Numbered from the stretch's first letter, positions 11,795-23,228 are shown. The stretch: DNA of 64,000 bases from Ceratothoa steindachneri (GCA_963969495.1 OZ018317.1:30064503-30128502), one strand, 5' to 3'. Notes: generated by a model not told the origin, from the sequence alone. Made by a program: numbers and translations.

Positions 11795-12390
11795 ATGACG
11801 TTTCTTTGTTACTATTGTGTCAATTGCGGAGAACCGCACCCCGCTTCCTCAAAGCAATGTGGTGCCTATCTCCTTAAGAAGGAAATCCTGGCCGTTCAGG
11901 CCCAGGATCGTCTCTCATTTCAGGAGGCTAAGGACTTGGTCCTGGCGCGCCGGGGGGCTGCCTGGGACGTCTTATGCCTCAATATTAAAAAAGACCCTCT
12001 GCTCCAGGCCTACGAGCACGGTCGTTCCTGCGCCCATTTGGAACCCTTCTGCGGGTTTTACCCACTTCGGGCGCTCCCCTGGTAAAGCTGGCGGCACAAA
12101 GGGTTCACACCCAGCCCTGGCTTAAACCAGAGTTCCCCATCCCTTTCCCCCAGCGTGACCATTTCCCGTAAGGCGAAACGGTCGTGCGCCTCCACCGAGT
12201 CGTTAGACTCACAGGAGGCAACACTCCTGAAGTTGGTCGTGAGGCCATCTTCCGAGGTTCCTAAAGCTGCCCTCCAAAAGGAGGACAACACTAAAGGAGC
12301 TTCGGCTCCTACGCCCATACCGAGTGCTAGGCTGGGTGACTCGAAGGTGGTGGATCCCCAAAAGAAGGGACCCCCGCCTGCCTAAGGTTT
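11795..12390 (+). pseudogene. LINE-B ORF1, gag-like protein C-terminal half
   Basis: Begins with the knuckle CVNCGEPHPASSKQC (CX2CX3HX6C), the last of the usual three CCHC knuckles in Jockey/I-type ORF1 proteins, which would bind element RNA. It is followed by LLKKEILAVQAQDRL, a conserved helix just after the knuckles. A frame change near 12080-12150 leads to a Ser/Pro/Lys-rich C-terminus (12155-12385) ending PQKKGPPPA. The same segment is found inverted at 9684-10068. Confidence 0.85.
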
Positions 12391-12559
12391 CGAGGCGGAG
12401 GTAGGAAAAGACTCGCATGGCGAGCCCAACCAAACCCGATAAATCCTCGAAGGCGACAGTCCATTGCCCGGCCAACAGCGCCCGGAGTTCTGCCTCCGGG
12501 AAACGTATGACTAGGGTCTTCTCGTCGAAGAGGGCCCCCGCATCTCCTCCGAGCTAGGC

Positions 12560-13275
12560 CTGGAGGGCATATTCCTTCCATGGAATTGCCGCGGACTCCG
12601 GGCCAACTGGGAGGAGCTGTGGGAGGCTCGTCTCCTCCCATTTACCCTTAGCTATCTTTTAGCAGGAGACCATGCCGGGCGCCTGCCCCCTGCCCACTCT
12701 CCCAGGGTATAAGGGTTTTGCGGCCCCACCACCACGGGATGGAGGCCAGGCAGGTTCGAGGATGCGCGATTTACACCCAGCATGATGTCTCCGTGCTTCT
12801 CTTTCCTTTAGATGACTCCTTTCAGGCAATAGCTGTGTAGCTGCATCAGGATAGGAGCTATACTGTTATTTCTGCGTACATTCTACCGTCAGCCGACTTC
12901 GTCGCGGCACTGTTGCCGAGGCCCTTTCTCTTGCTCGTGGATTTGAACGGTAGCCACACCCTCTGGGGAGACTACTCGATCAATCCCAGGGGGCAGGTCC
13001 TTGCCGACCTGATCGACGATCTGGAGATAGGTGTACTAAATGTGGATGAGTTTACACATCATTGCCCGAGAACCGCTTCATTTTCCTGTTTTGATCTATC
13101 TTTGTGCTCTCCGGATGTACAGCCTGATTTTGGGTTGGGGGTAATCGATGACCTCCATGTTAGTGATCACTTTCCTATTCAAATATCATTTTATGGGCCG
13201 TTACCGGCCTACCGCTGGAGGCCCGCCCCCGGTGGTGCTTGTCGCAGGCACGGTGTTCTGTATTTCAGGAAATGA
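12560..13275 (+). pseudogene. LINE-B ORF2 endonuclease domain
   Basis: The domain shows the WNCRGLRANWEEL block (about 12583), then QET with the catalytic Glu (about 12662) in another frame, and after 12913 an open stretch of 120 codons. That stretch holds LLVDLNGSHTLWGD (the usual GDFN-H block, with Gly-Asp changed) and DLHVSDHFPIQISF (about 13150-13190), keeping the catalytic Asp-His. Frameshifts lie between about 12650 and 12900. Confidence 0.85.
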
Positions 13276-13289
13276 CTGATTTCTCTGTC

Positions 13290-14820
13290 TAAGTCGAGGA
13301 GTTTAGGTCGGTAGATGAGGCCTTTGAGTTATCCGGCAACCTCATCGCCGTGGGCCTAACTACTATCCTAGAACGTCTGAACGTTTTGCACGCCGACCGC
13401 TTCCGTCATGGTGAGGTGGCCCTCAAACAGAAGCGTTATGCCTACATGTGCTATAAGCGCCGCCCGAACGATTTCACTGTGTGAATTTCTTCGAGCTAGG
13501 ACTAGGTTCCGTTATGTTTCAAAGCACGCCCGCCGCTCTTCCTGGCGCGCATACTTGTCTTTACTTAACGGGAAGACCCCTCTAACAGAGGTGTGGAAGC
13601 GAGTCAAAAGGTCTTCGAGGTAAGTTCTCGCAGAACTTCCCTCGCGTTCGCCAGGAGAATTGGACCGCAATCTCGGGCCTCGCGTCCGTGATTGAGTCCT
13701 TCGCGACCGCTTTCTCCGCATTCTCTAGCCGGGCTGCTGCTCCGCCAGCATTTAATGCGCGTTGTGATGTCGCGGAAGGCCGCCGACTGGACTTTACCTC
13801 CAGAGGCGTAGTACCCTTCAACGACAGATTTACATTGAGCGAGTTGCGTTCCTTTCTCGCTTCGTGTGCGGACACCACTCCTGGACGATGGCCCGTATGC
13901 CATGCTTCGACACCTGGGTGAGTAAGGCATGGCCTTTCTCTTAGATTTGTTCCACAGGATCTGCGTAGATGGTATCCTCCCAGACTTTTGGCGAATTGCT
14001 ACTGTGCTCGCTTTTCGCAAACCGGGGAGAGATCACTCTACCCCGGCCGGTTTCCGCCCAATCTCTCTAACCTCCTACGTGTGCAAGTTGATGGAAAAAA
14101 TTGCTAAATTTTAGGTTAGCCTTCTCTCTGAACTGCAGAGGCCACCTGTCTTATGCACAGTGCATCTTTCGCAAGTTCCACTCCACGTGGGATGCTCTGC
14201 TCCAACTGGAAAATGCCGTCTGCGAGGCCTTCCTGCGTAGACAGCACTACGCCAGTGTTTTTCAATCTGGAGAAGGCCTGTGATACCGCTTGGCGATACG
14301 ATATCATGGAGAATCTACACACGATGGGGGCGAGGGGACGCCTCCTAATCTTTAAATCTGAATTTTTGCGAGAATGTCGATTCCGCATATGGGTAGGGAG
14401 AGCCCTCTCTGGCCCAATGCAGCAGTGTCACACTCTATGCCCTGAGCATCAACGGCATCACCTGTGCTGCCGGAAGATGTTCTCGCTACGCTCTACGTGG
14501 AAGACCTTTGGATCTCTTTTGGCGCGGCTTAGATGCCAACTCTGGACCGTCGACTCCAACAGGCATTGAACTGCGTCTCTCGATATGCCGAAGCGCACAG
14601 GCTTCGGTTTTCCTTGGCCAAGCCTAAGGTGGTTCACTTCTGCCGCCATCCACGGCTCCACCCTAACCCAGACTTGTTTCTAAATGGAGTTCCCCTGGAG
14701 GTGGTGGACTCGCACCGCTTCCTTGGTCATGTATTTTACCCACGCCTCGCCTGTGAGGCTCATATCCGCAGCCATGGATATTCTTCGCTCCGTGACGTTC
14801 AGCGCCTGAAGCGCTGATAA
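13290..14820 (+). pseudogene. LINE-B ORF2 linker and reverse transcriptase
   Basis: The linker has VWKRVKRSS and FATAFSAFSS. The fingers region has FWRIATVLAFRKPGRD and FRPISLTSYVCKLME (13985-14097). Motif A appears as VFFNLEKACDTAW (about 14256-14295), with Asn where the catalytic Asp should be. The catalytic block reads LYVEDLWISF (about 14489-14520), so the second Asp of YVDD is Glu. The thumb follows at 14533-14800 with NCVSRYAEAHRLRFSLAK and HRFLGHVFYPRL. Two of three catalytic aspartates are altered, and stops and frameshifts also break the ORF. Confidence 0.88.
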
Positions 14821-15213
14821 GGCCACTGCCTTATTTTTTTATCGAGCCTTTGTTCGTTCGAAACTCGACTATGGATCCGAGTTTTATGCATCCACAGCTG
14901 AGCGCGTGTATTGCGTAAGGTGGACTCGATCCACCACATCGACCTTCGCCTAGCGACCGGTGCTTTCCACACGTCCCCCATTGAGAGCCTACTTGTTGAT
15001 GCTGAGGAGATGCCACTCGCTCTGCGCTGTGCATAGTGCATTATTCGCCCGTACGCGCTAGCTCGGCGTCTCCCTCACTCGCCAACAGCTCTCACTGCAT
15101 TCGCAGCTGATCTCTAAGGTGCCTATGCCGCCGAGAGACGCCAGTCATACTCTAACCCTTTTAGGTTTAGGGCAAGGAAACTCCTTCGAGAGCTCGGTAT
15201 ACCTCTCGGGCCG

Positions 15214-16165
15214 GTGGCGCCCCTGGTTCTGTCCAGGACGCCACCCTGGAGGGTACCACCTTTGACTATTTGTGACCACGCATCTGCTCCCAAAGCTTCT
15301 ACAGCACTGGGAGTACTACATTCGTCCTTATTAGAGCACACTTCGTGTCACGCTGGAACCGTGCGAGCGTATAGGGATGGCTCCAAGTCCCAAGAGGGGG
15401 TCGGCTTCCACCTCGTATTTCCTTTGTTTGAAGTCAGCGGGACTCTGCCAGCCACTACCTCTGTCTTCACGGCGGAGCTAATTGCAATACACCGCTCGGT
15501 ACGGGAGATAACGCGTCATGCCCGGTTCGGAGACCGGATTGTGATTTATAGCGACTCACAAAGAGCCCTAAGTGCTCTTGGGGTATTGGAATCTCCACAT
15601 TCTCTGGTTCGCGATATCTGTGAGGCCACAGTTTTGGCGAACCGGGCAGACGTCGAGATTATCTTCTGCGGGTTCCTGAACATTTAGTAATATCGGGAAA
15701 TGAGGGCGCAAAGAGTCCGCGAGGACTAGGCGACCAGACCAACGTTTCGCTCTTCCTCACACCGTCTACATGGCAGGAATACTGGCTGCCGTCCTGACGG
15801 CTTGGCAAAGAAGATGGGAGAGGGTCGAGGGGAACTTAAAGTTACGTACCATTGCTCCGCGACTGTTCCTAGGATCTACTCCCTAATGCTGCGACGGCTT
15901 CAAGTTGCTTTCTGTCCTCTCCGAATTGGACACACTCGCGGGACGCTCCGCAGTTTGATGGAGCGCTCGCCTGTGCCTTATTGTGACGACTGCATTGTTC
16001 CCCACACTGTTCGGTACATTCTTATCGAATGTCCCAGTCTGGGTGATCGCGCACCTTACCTGTCGCTACCGCTTGTCCTTGCACTCTGGACTGGTTCGTG
16101 CACAAAGACTTGTAGCCTATGCGACTTTTTGGAGGAGGCTGGCCTCCTCCACTTCATTTGACTGT
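15214..16165 (+). pseudogene. LINE-B ORF2 RNase H domain and C-terminal block
   Basis: A 157-codon frame (15214-15687) has YRDGSKSQEGVG, VFTAELIAI and IYSDSQRALSAL, giving the first three acidic residues of RNase HI. The last block continues in another frame as SGNEGAK, where an Asp is expected instead of Lys. The segment 15850-16160 is the element's C-terminal region (RIGHTRG, VPYCDDC...VRYILIECPSL), a Cys/His motif as in LINE-A. Confidence 0.85.
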
Positions 16166-16350
16166 TTTGTTATTTTGTAGGTCGCTTGTTCCTGTGCCCC
16201 GAAGGGGTGGGAGACTAACCCATACGCCAGAGCGCGCTTCCTTGTTGCCATTTTGTTTTCTTTTTTTTTTTACCTGTGCTTAGGCTTTCTTCTTCTCTTT
16301 ATCTGTTATCCCTTTTTATTGTTGTTTCTGTTAAATTTTTTATTTTAAAG

Positions 16351-16410
16351 TAGCCTAGAACTGGGCTGTTTGTTTGCGGCGACGTATGCCCAAGTGGGCA
16401 GTCGCCAGAT
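16351..16410 (+). ncRNA. LINE-B 3' tail, copy B (two hairpins)
   Basis: Hairpin 1: TAGCCTA (16351-16357) pairs with TGGGCTG (16362-16368), including two G-T pairs. Hairpin 2: GGCGAC (16378-16383) pairs with GTCGCC (16401-16406), enclosing GCC (16388-16390) and GGC (16397-16399). Followed by an A-rich run from 16420. Confidence 0.7.
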
Positions 16411-16454
16411 AGCCCCTTTAAAAAAAAAATAAAAAAATATTTTCATCTTTGTTA

Positions 16455-16535
16455 TTTGTTTTTTAATCTAGCCTACTAGTAGGCTTTAGCGTGAGTACAG
16501 CCACTTCTGCCTTAGTAGGCAGTCGCCAGATGGGC
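16455..16535 (+). repeat. Orphan LINE-B 3' tail, copy C
   Basis: A second tail lies directly downstream of copy B. Hairpin 1 is AGCCTA/TAGGCT (16470-16475 and 16480-16485) with loop CTAG. Hairpin 2 is partly broken (AGCCACT against AGTCGCC). It carries almost no LINE sequence beyond the tail, so it is either a very short 5'-truncated insertion or a tail duplication. Confidence 0.7.
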
Positions 16536-16715
16536 TCATTTTCTTTCTTCTTCTTTTTTTAAATCTCTGTTACTAAAGCTATGCACTTTTTTCCAGGCTA
16601 AGAGGTTGTCACCCTTCCACATCTATTCACTTAAATTACTCTGATATTGAATATTGACATGATTCAACAACCTATTTTAATGCTTGAAAGTTTTTGAGGT
16701 AGTCACAGATGTATC

Positions 16716-17700
16716 TTGTGGACACACTATACCGTCTTCGTCCAATGTCGATTAGAATTTGGTCCTTCCGATCCAAAATTTGTGAGTGGATATCCAACGG
16801 CGCCTTTTGCACATCGCCTGTCAACAGCCTGTATGCAGAGTGGCGTGTTGTCGCTTTCACAACAAATGCCAACGACTGACGTTCTCAAGTGTTTATTTTG
16901 AATCCTCTCAACAGTGTCCTTTGACAAGCTACCAACCTTCCATGGCTGAACCCCTAGGACCCAGACTGGGTGATCATGTGTCTGCCATACCGCCCATTCC
17001 ATCAGTATGTCCACCCTGTTGCGCCTCCTCATCCAAACATATATACTGGCGTGTGGCATTTTCTAAAAGGATCCCTTGACCCCATTATGCTGTGCTCTTT
17101 GTTTCTGAAACTATCGCATGCTTTCTTATGCCCAATATATACCGATGGATCTAAGTCCAACCTTGGTGTGGTGTGGTGTGGTGCGGTTGCGGTGTACTTG
17201 GAATAATTTCTTCGGCTCACCTCCCTTAGGATATCCTCTATTTTTGCTGCTAAACTATGAGCTTTTCTTTTAGCTTTATTGCTTATTTTTAATTTGGCTT
17301 ATCATTTATTTTGTACAGATTCTAAAAGTGTCTTAGAATCCCTTCATTCTTTCATCGCTCCCCACGACTTGTGCAAAAAAAAATGTGTGGCTGACGCAGA
17401 ATGTGTCAAGATATAAGATCGCCTCTTGTTGGTCTCCTAGTTAAGTCGGGGTCCCAGAGAATGAAATCGCTTCCCTAGGTGTTCCCATCCCCTCTACAGC
17501 TTTACCATACCGGGACTTCTTCCCAGGCCATAGGCAATATGTGTGCCCTTCCTTTGGTGCAGTGATTTCTATCTCGCCTGTTTCTTGAGTGACCTACCCT
17601 GTGAACCTTTATACCTTGTGCTTTCCCAACCTCTCTTCAATGCCACCACCTTTTTGGGTGCATTTTCTTTTAACAGGTTCTTTCTGTGCCACCGCAGCTT
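16716..17700 (+). pseudogene. Decayed LINE fragment with RNase H remnant
   Basis: Pieces in changing frames resemble the RT-RNase H connection (NGAFCTSPVNSLYAEW-like, about 16790-16850) and RNase H itself: YTDGSKSN (about 17140), TDSKSVLESLHSF (about 17315-17353) and a VGVPENE-like block (about 17445). Family membership is unclear. It is followed by unassigned T-rich sequence and a C9/A15 run at 17914-17938. Confidence 0.65.
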
Positions 17701-17994
17701 TAAACTTATCACAGCCTGATTATCTTGCCCCTTTTTAAGGTTCCTTTAGATTGATTTCACAGATTTTAATTTACATGGTTGAACACTGTCATTTATTTAT
17801 GCTCTATCCACGATTATTCAGGTTTATATAAATTTTGCCTCTTTATGCAGGGCTTCGTTTTGTTTTTCTCTTTACATTTTTTACTTTCAATTTTTTAGAA
17901 ATTTATTAAATTTCCCCCCCCCCAAAAAAAAAAAAAAATTCCCTGTCAGCAAGAATCCGTTGGATTGGGCAGCGTGATACTTCTACCTGTATAT

Positions 17995-19290
17995 TAATCT
18001 TTCACTGTCACTATTTTTCCACTGTATTTCTCAATTTGGAGAAAGCTTATGAGAGGGCGCTCATGGTGATACGGTATCGTGGAGACGCTCAATTCTCTGG
18101 CGTTGAGAGTATGCCTCTCCATTCTTAAGAGATCGCCGATTTTATCTGAACGGTGTCCCAATGCCCGCTAGGGGATGCTCCTTGTAAAGTGTTACACCTG
18201 GTACCTGGAGCAGCAGCACGGCTTAACAGCTTCAGTGTCCTCGGCATTCTCAAACTAGATCGAGACTACCTCGGCTTTATTCCTAGACATTTCCATTTTG
18301 CCCCTTTTTTTCACTACTTTACAAGCTTCTCCTCACCTATCTTCATGGTCTATCGTTAATATCGCAGACTAGTCATGTACCAGCTTTCGTTTTTCATTCT
18401 TAGTGAGAGGGAATGGTTCACTCCTCAAACTTGTCTGTTTGTGGTGATGGGTTTTAATGTGTCTGCATTCTGACACTTTTCTCCTTCAACCACCCCTTCT
18501 TGCTCTTTATCTATCTCTTCACATATTGCCAGAGGATGACAGATGACATCTGGAAACTTCTCTGTCCTCGCTGCCTTGAATCTCTGCTTAGGATCTGAGG
18601 CTATAAATATTCTACACATTTTCACTTTCTCTAACTTCACTACTTTCTTTACAGATCTCTCCTTACAAACTTTCTGTGTGTTACGCCTCAGTTGCTCTTG
18701 AGGTTTAAGTTTGAGAAAAGATAAATGGTGTTCCAGCATCACTCCTTGCTGTGAGCATCAATGACATCACCTGGGTACTGCTGGAAGATGTTCTCGCTAC
18801 GATCTACGTGGACGATTTTTCTCTCTCTTTCCATGTGGTTCATATGGCTACTCCAGGCTCTAAACCGTGTCTCTCATTATGTAGTAATACACAGATGCCC
18901 ACGCAAGTATCACCTTCACTTGGACCTGTTCCTAAATGGAGGTGCACATTTGCACCCCCTTTGGACTCATGGAAATTCTACACTTATGGCTTTTAGCATG
19001 TAGGGTTCTAATTATTTTTCCTATGCAGCTGAACATTTATTGCGATCAATGGATTTGGTCCACCACTCTGGTCTTGTGTTGGTGATTGGTGCCTTCTGCA
19101 GGGCCCTCTAGAGACCTTTCTCATTGACGCAGTGGAGATGTCACTCGCTCTACGTTGTGCACGGTGCATGATGCATTTATATGCATAGGGGGGTTGGTTT
19201 CCATACGATCTGCTTCCTGTTTGAAGCTGGCGGGGCACTTCCGGGTGCAGCGTGTCTTCATAGTTTAACTGGTTGCAATATAATACTAGG
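17995..19290 (+). pseudogene. LINE-B reverse transcriptase fragment with internal insertion
   Basis: Motif A region VFLNLEKAYE (about 18026-18055) again has Asn for the catalytic Asp. From about 18740 the sequence matches 14440-14530 of the main copy, reading AVSINDITWV, then LLEDVLATIYVDDFSLSF; YVDD is intact here. The thumb and connection follow to 19290 (PHKYHLHLDLFLNG-like; YAAEHLLRSMDLVHHSG). About 500 bp between (18230-18735) do not match the element and look inserted. Confidence 0.75.
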
Positions 19291-20640
19291 TACAGTGTAG
19301 CGGGACGAAAATCTATGCTCTAATCCAAATCGTTCCAACCCACTTCCTACACTAATTCGGACGTGAGAAATCGAGGGAGAATGAAACGGATTGTATATAC
19401 AGTCCTTTATTTACAAAAAAATACAATAATCTTTACAAGAGATCTCGTTACTTATGCACACAAAGATAGATATCTAATTTTCCTATATACACAATAAAAA
19501 ATAAATAAATCCTACTTATGAATACTAGCAAAAGGATTTATACAAAAAAGATGCTTAATTAGACTATACAAAAGGAAAATAGGCAAAGTCAACAACCAGA
19601 AAATATCTGCCGGAGCAATCACAACAAACGATAAATGAACAACAAAAAAAATATAAGGCCTCACGTGGTACAAAGGGGGGAACGTCCTGCCAGCCCCCAC
19701 TTGAGCGAGCAAAGTGCCTAGGACTTACAAAGAAAATGGCGCCTCCGAGCTCGGTATAAGATAAGCAACCTTGTCACACTTGCGTGGCTGTTATAAGCCC
19801 TCCTTTAAATGCTAAACTATTTCAAACTTAACAAAGTCAGACACACTTTACAAGAAAAACACCGCCTTGGAACTTTGTAAAATACTAGTGGCCTTTCTAC
19901 TTTAAAAATAATAAATAGTTTGCTTCTCATACAAATATGGCGCCTGAAGAAAGGAAATAATTATTACAACATGACATAAATTTATATTATATAAAAAATA
20001 GTAAAAAAAAACACATTTCCACTCACACACACATTCTTACAGAGGGAGGGAGAGGGTATTGGGAAAAAGGGGTGGGAGAATGGCCCTTTACACACAATCA
20101 TATTCACTCCACCACAACAGGACATTACAAGTTTGGTCCGGTTCAGAGTAGGACTTTGCAAGAATCAAGAAAATTGAAAAAAACGATTCTTATTCTAAGC
20201 TCCAGTGGCATCACTAGAATCGATTCCCAAAGTCAAATAATGTCTATAGGCCTCTTCCATGCCTCACAGGACTCCTAATGTTATTCAATAATCTCTCATC
20301 CCTTTAATATGTGTTAAACATGTACATTCTACAAATACAAAAAAACTTAATGAAAACTATTTGTTATTCCTTTGAAGACAAAATGTTTTTTAATTACAAA
20401 ATTCATCGGCTTTTTAATATTAAAAAATCTACTTTCATTTGAAAAATAATATAGCATCATTCTTCTATATCACATTTCCAATTCATATTGTTAAGGAACA
20501 GAATCATATCAACGTTTGCGTCGTTTTGGCAGCTACGTCTTTGTGGCACTAGTTTTCTAGCTTTAAAATAAAGCTTTCGGGGGCACTGATAATACTTAGT
20601 TCAAAGAAACATTTTTGCTTGTTCTTGAAGTTTGGGGGAA
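19291..20640. other. AT-rich intron sequence, no recognised feature
   Basis: I see no coding pattern, terminal repeats or tandem array here beyond short A-runs and a (CA)-rich stretch near 20020-20035. Confidence 0.6.
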
Positions 20641-22350
20641 AACGCAGATGGTTCCTCACCATTCTAACGAATCTTCTCTAGCAATTGGCGATTTATATGT
20701 GTATCTTTTCATTATAATAGAAGGTCCTGTAGATGTGGTGTGTTTTAGACTAGCTTACTTTCCTCAACCTCTACATCAAATTTAACACAGAAGGAGCTTT
20801 CCTTTGTTTGTGTTATAATAGTTTGTGAGAAAACTGGGAACTTCGCTTGTACTGATGTGATTGGGTTTTTAACTTCCATTGTTTCTGGATATGAACATCG
20901 CATTCAGCTAACTGCACATATTTGTAAGATCTGCAAAAGGCATCTTTTTTTAATATTGGATCCTCGTTGCCCCATTGGTAGGCTTGTAATGCTTTCACTA
21001 TTGGAATTATTTTGGCTAATGAGGTAAATTGTAGGTAGGTATTGCCGTTTCTTGACACCAATCAGCCATTAGGTAGGAATCTTCATCACCCCGGGGCAAC
21101 GGGAATTCATTTTGCGTTTAAGGATATATGTATATAACTACCCATTGCTAGTATTCCTTGAACAGAGGAGAAAAGTTGTAAAGACAGGAGAAGAAAGAGC
21201 GGTGTTGTAATTAGCTATACAAATATATATATATATATATATATATATGGTGATGACTTTGTAAAATCTACCTTACCTGCCCCGTGTTGGTAATCATAGC
21301 GCGTCCACCATTCGGTGACATTGTTCTGCTCATCTCTCTCTTCTATCCTCAAATGGCTCGAGAAAAGCCACAATCTCGGTAATCTGTTCCAGATCCTCTT
21401 GATTCAAACGCATGTCATTTCTTCCCATCAAACAAAGTAGTGGTGATGTGCTGACTTTGTTGTAAAAAGCGTTGTATCATGTATTACATCGAATTCCACC
21501 TTGTTTCAACATCCTGGATAAGTTATTTAACAGGTAAATCATGTTTTACTTAAAGCTGGCGCCTTTAAACTGTTTGGAAGTAGGTAAAGATTTTTTTTCT
21601 CTCTTTTTGCAAATGCTTAATTTCCTTAATGTTTTTAATAGAATCCCTTAAAACCGAATTCAATGTGCGTGCAAAACACGGTAGGTTACCTAGCTTCATG
21701 ATGTTACCTAGAGCTGAAGCTTCATTGACTGCATTGCCTGTAACAACAGAGCAGACTGCTCAAAATATGTATTTCCATGTTACAAATAGTTGTTAGTTCT
21801 TCAGGAATATTATATGCAGTGTATGCTTCCTGTATTCTAACAGTCTACAGTACCACCGACTTTGTCGGCGAAATGAAGTAAGCTGCTACTGTAATATATC
21901 CTTTCATATGTCTGTAGTTAAAGAAAGAGCATCTGTGTTCTCCAGCTCTTTCTTTACTCTGAACTCCCTCGTGGGTGTGTTCTTAATTTTCGCTGACTAG
22001 GGAGTCGTAATGTTGTGCACCCTGTGCCATCCATCTCTGAAAACAGTTGCAAATCTTGGACGATCATTTGCATGATAAGCGGGTTCAACACTCTCTTCCT
22101 AGAAGAATTTGCATTGTACATTTTCTTCTTAATGGTGTCAAGGAGAGTGAGTTGAGATGAGCTTCTTTTCTGTTTGGTTTTCTTGTCAATTCTAACACAC
22201 ATTTCCTTCTTCCTTTAGAAGTTGTATACCTCCGTGGTGTTTGGTGCCTATATGTTTTTCCAATGATGTAGTGCTACTACTGTATTTGAAGGAGCCTTTA
22301 CAGAGAAAGCAAATAACCAGTCCTAAGTTTAGACTTTTCGTATGAGTTCA
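20640..22350 (-). pseudogene. hAT-superfamily transposase remnant (ZBED-like)
   Basis: Read on the minus strand, pieces in shifting frames follow the order of a hAT transposase. PLIMQMIVQDLQLFSEMDG (about 22090-22020) corresponds to the MIVTDLQPLS block. LPCFARTLNSVLRDSIK (about 21690-21640) corresponds to HIPCFAHTLN. DVETRWNSM (about 21515-21490) is the VETRWNS block, followed by QRFLQQSQ and EIVAFLEPFED (about 21385-21350). SLAKIIPIVKALQ (about 21015-20980) comes later. A (TA)n array interrupts it at 21223-21248. Stops and frameshifts make it inactive. No TIRs or TSD were identified. Confidence 0.8.
21223..21248. repeat. (TA)n microsatellite, 26 bp
   Basis: Perfect alternating A/T inside the hAT remnant. 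Confidence 0.97.
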
Positions 22351-22919
22351 TACAGAGTTTATCCATTTTCTTTTTGATGCCATAATTATGACCCGAAACA
22401 AAATATGCTAAAAATCAAGAGTACCGTAACTGGATAATTTGGAAATTATACTCGTTATTATAATATACAGGGTCTTGCAGATAAATTGAGACGATTTTTA
22501 GAGATGCATAAAACAAGTTATAAATACTAAAATAATGGTAGTACATAGATATAATTTGAATGACACGTATTAGCACAAGAACATTTATCACTCAGTATGG
22601 CCGCCCTTTGGGTAATTAGTCTCCACACGAGAATGAAACTTTTTTATAAGCTGCCACAACCTCCTCCCTTTTGATTTTGCGTGTCGCACATGCAGGTCTT
22701 CAAACTGTTGACACTCGAGTGTGGTAAAGCATTGGTCTTTGCTTGAAGTACGCCCCACAAAAAGTAATCGAGAAGGTTGAGATCTGGGCTATTACTGGAC
22801 CAGATGTCGACCCTCACAAAAAATGGCACCTTCTCACCAAGGAAGGCCTGTGTTGCTTTTGAGCAGTCATGGATAAACACCACATTGTCAAGCCCAAACG
22901 GCTGCTTCATCCAAGGTAA

Positions 22920-23228
22920 AGTCTGGGTGATCTTCGCGCACGTTACCTGTCCCGATACCGGGATGGGCGGGGTCGCTACTACCTATCCCTTGTACTCGGG
23001 ATGAGTTCGTGCACACCAACCTGTGGACTTTTAGACTTTTTGGAAGAGGCGGGCCTTCCCCCGTCGACGGAGCTCGCTTTATATTTTTTTCAATTTGTTT
23101 GTTTTTTTTCTATTTGTATTTTTTGTTCTTTTATTTGACTTTTAATATAGCCTAGAATTAGGCTAGGATGAGTACGGCGACTTATGCCCTAGAAGGCAGT
23201 CGCCAGAAGAGATATTTAAAAAAACAAA
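22920..23228 (+). mobile_element. LINE-B copy D, 5'-truncated, inserted in mariner-1 with 13-bp TSD
   Basis: The insertion is bounded by the direct repeat TCATCCAAGGTAA (22907-22919 and 23229-23241). Its 5' end (AGTCTGGGTGAT) matches the main copy near 16036, and its 3' end carries the LINE-B tail. Hairpin 1 is TAGCCTA/TAGGCTA (23148-23154 and 23159-23165). Hairpin 2 is GGCGACT/AGTCGCC (23176-23182 and 23198-23204), followed by a short A-rich end. This fixes both boundaries of a real LINE-B insertion. Confidence 0.95.
23148..23204 (+). ncRNA. LINE-B 3' tail, copy D (both hairpins perfect)
   Basis: Two consecutive stems of 7 bp each, with loops GAAT (hairpin 1) and an inner GCC/GGC pairing with loop CTAGAA (hairpin 2), separated by about 10 nt. 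It sits about 24 nt before the insertion end, where an RT recognition structure would be expected. Confidence 0.75.

Larger units (their letters stand above)
11795..16440 (+). mobile_element. LINE-B main copy (ORF1 end, endonuclease, RT, RNase H, 3' tail)
   Basis: This is the longest LINE-B copy and my reference for the family. Order: ORF1 zinc knuckle and C-terminus (11795-12400), endonuclease (12560-13215), linker (13290-13900), RT (13929-14815), RNase H (15350-15690), C-terminal block (15768-16160), 3' UTR and hairpin tail (16260-16410), A-rich end (16420-16436). Roughly a dozen frame breaks make it inactive. GC content is clearly higher than that of the surrounding intron, which is a property of the family. 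The 5' part of ORF1 and the 5' UTR are missing. Confidence 0.9.

Noticed and set aside
13604..14020. 138-codon minus-strand open frame
   Set aside because: Antisense shadow of the LINE-B linker and RT region.
17914..17938. C-run followed by A-run, as a possible poly(A) insertion end
   Set aside because: No target duplication or known element end could be tied to it, so it is only mentioned as a homopolymer.
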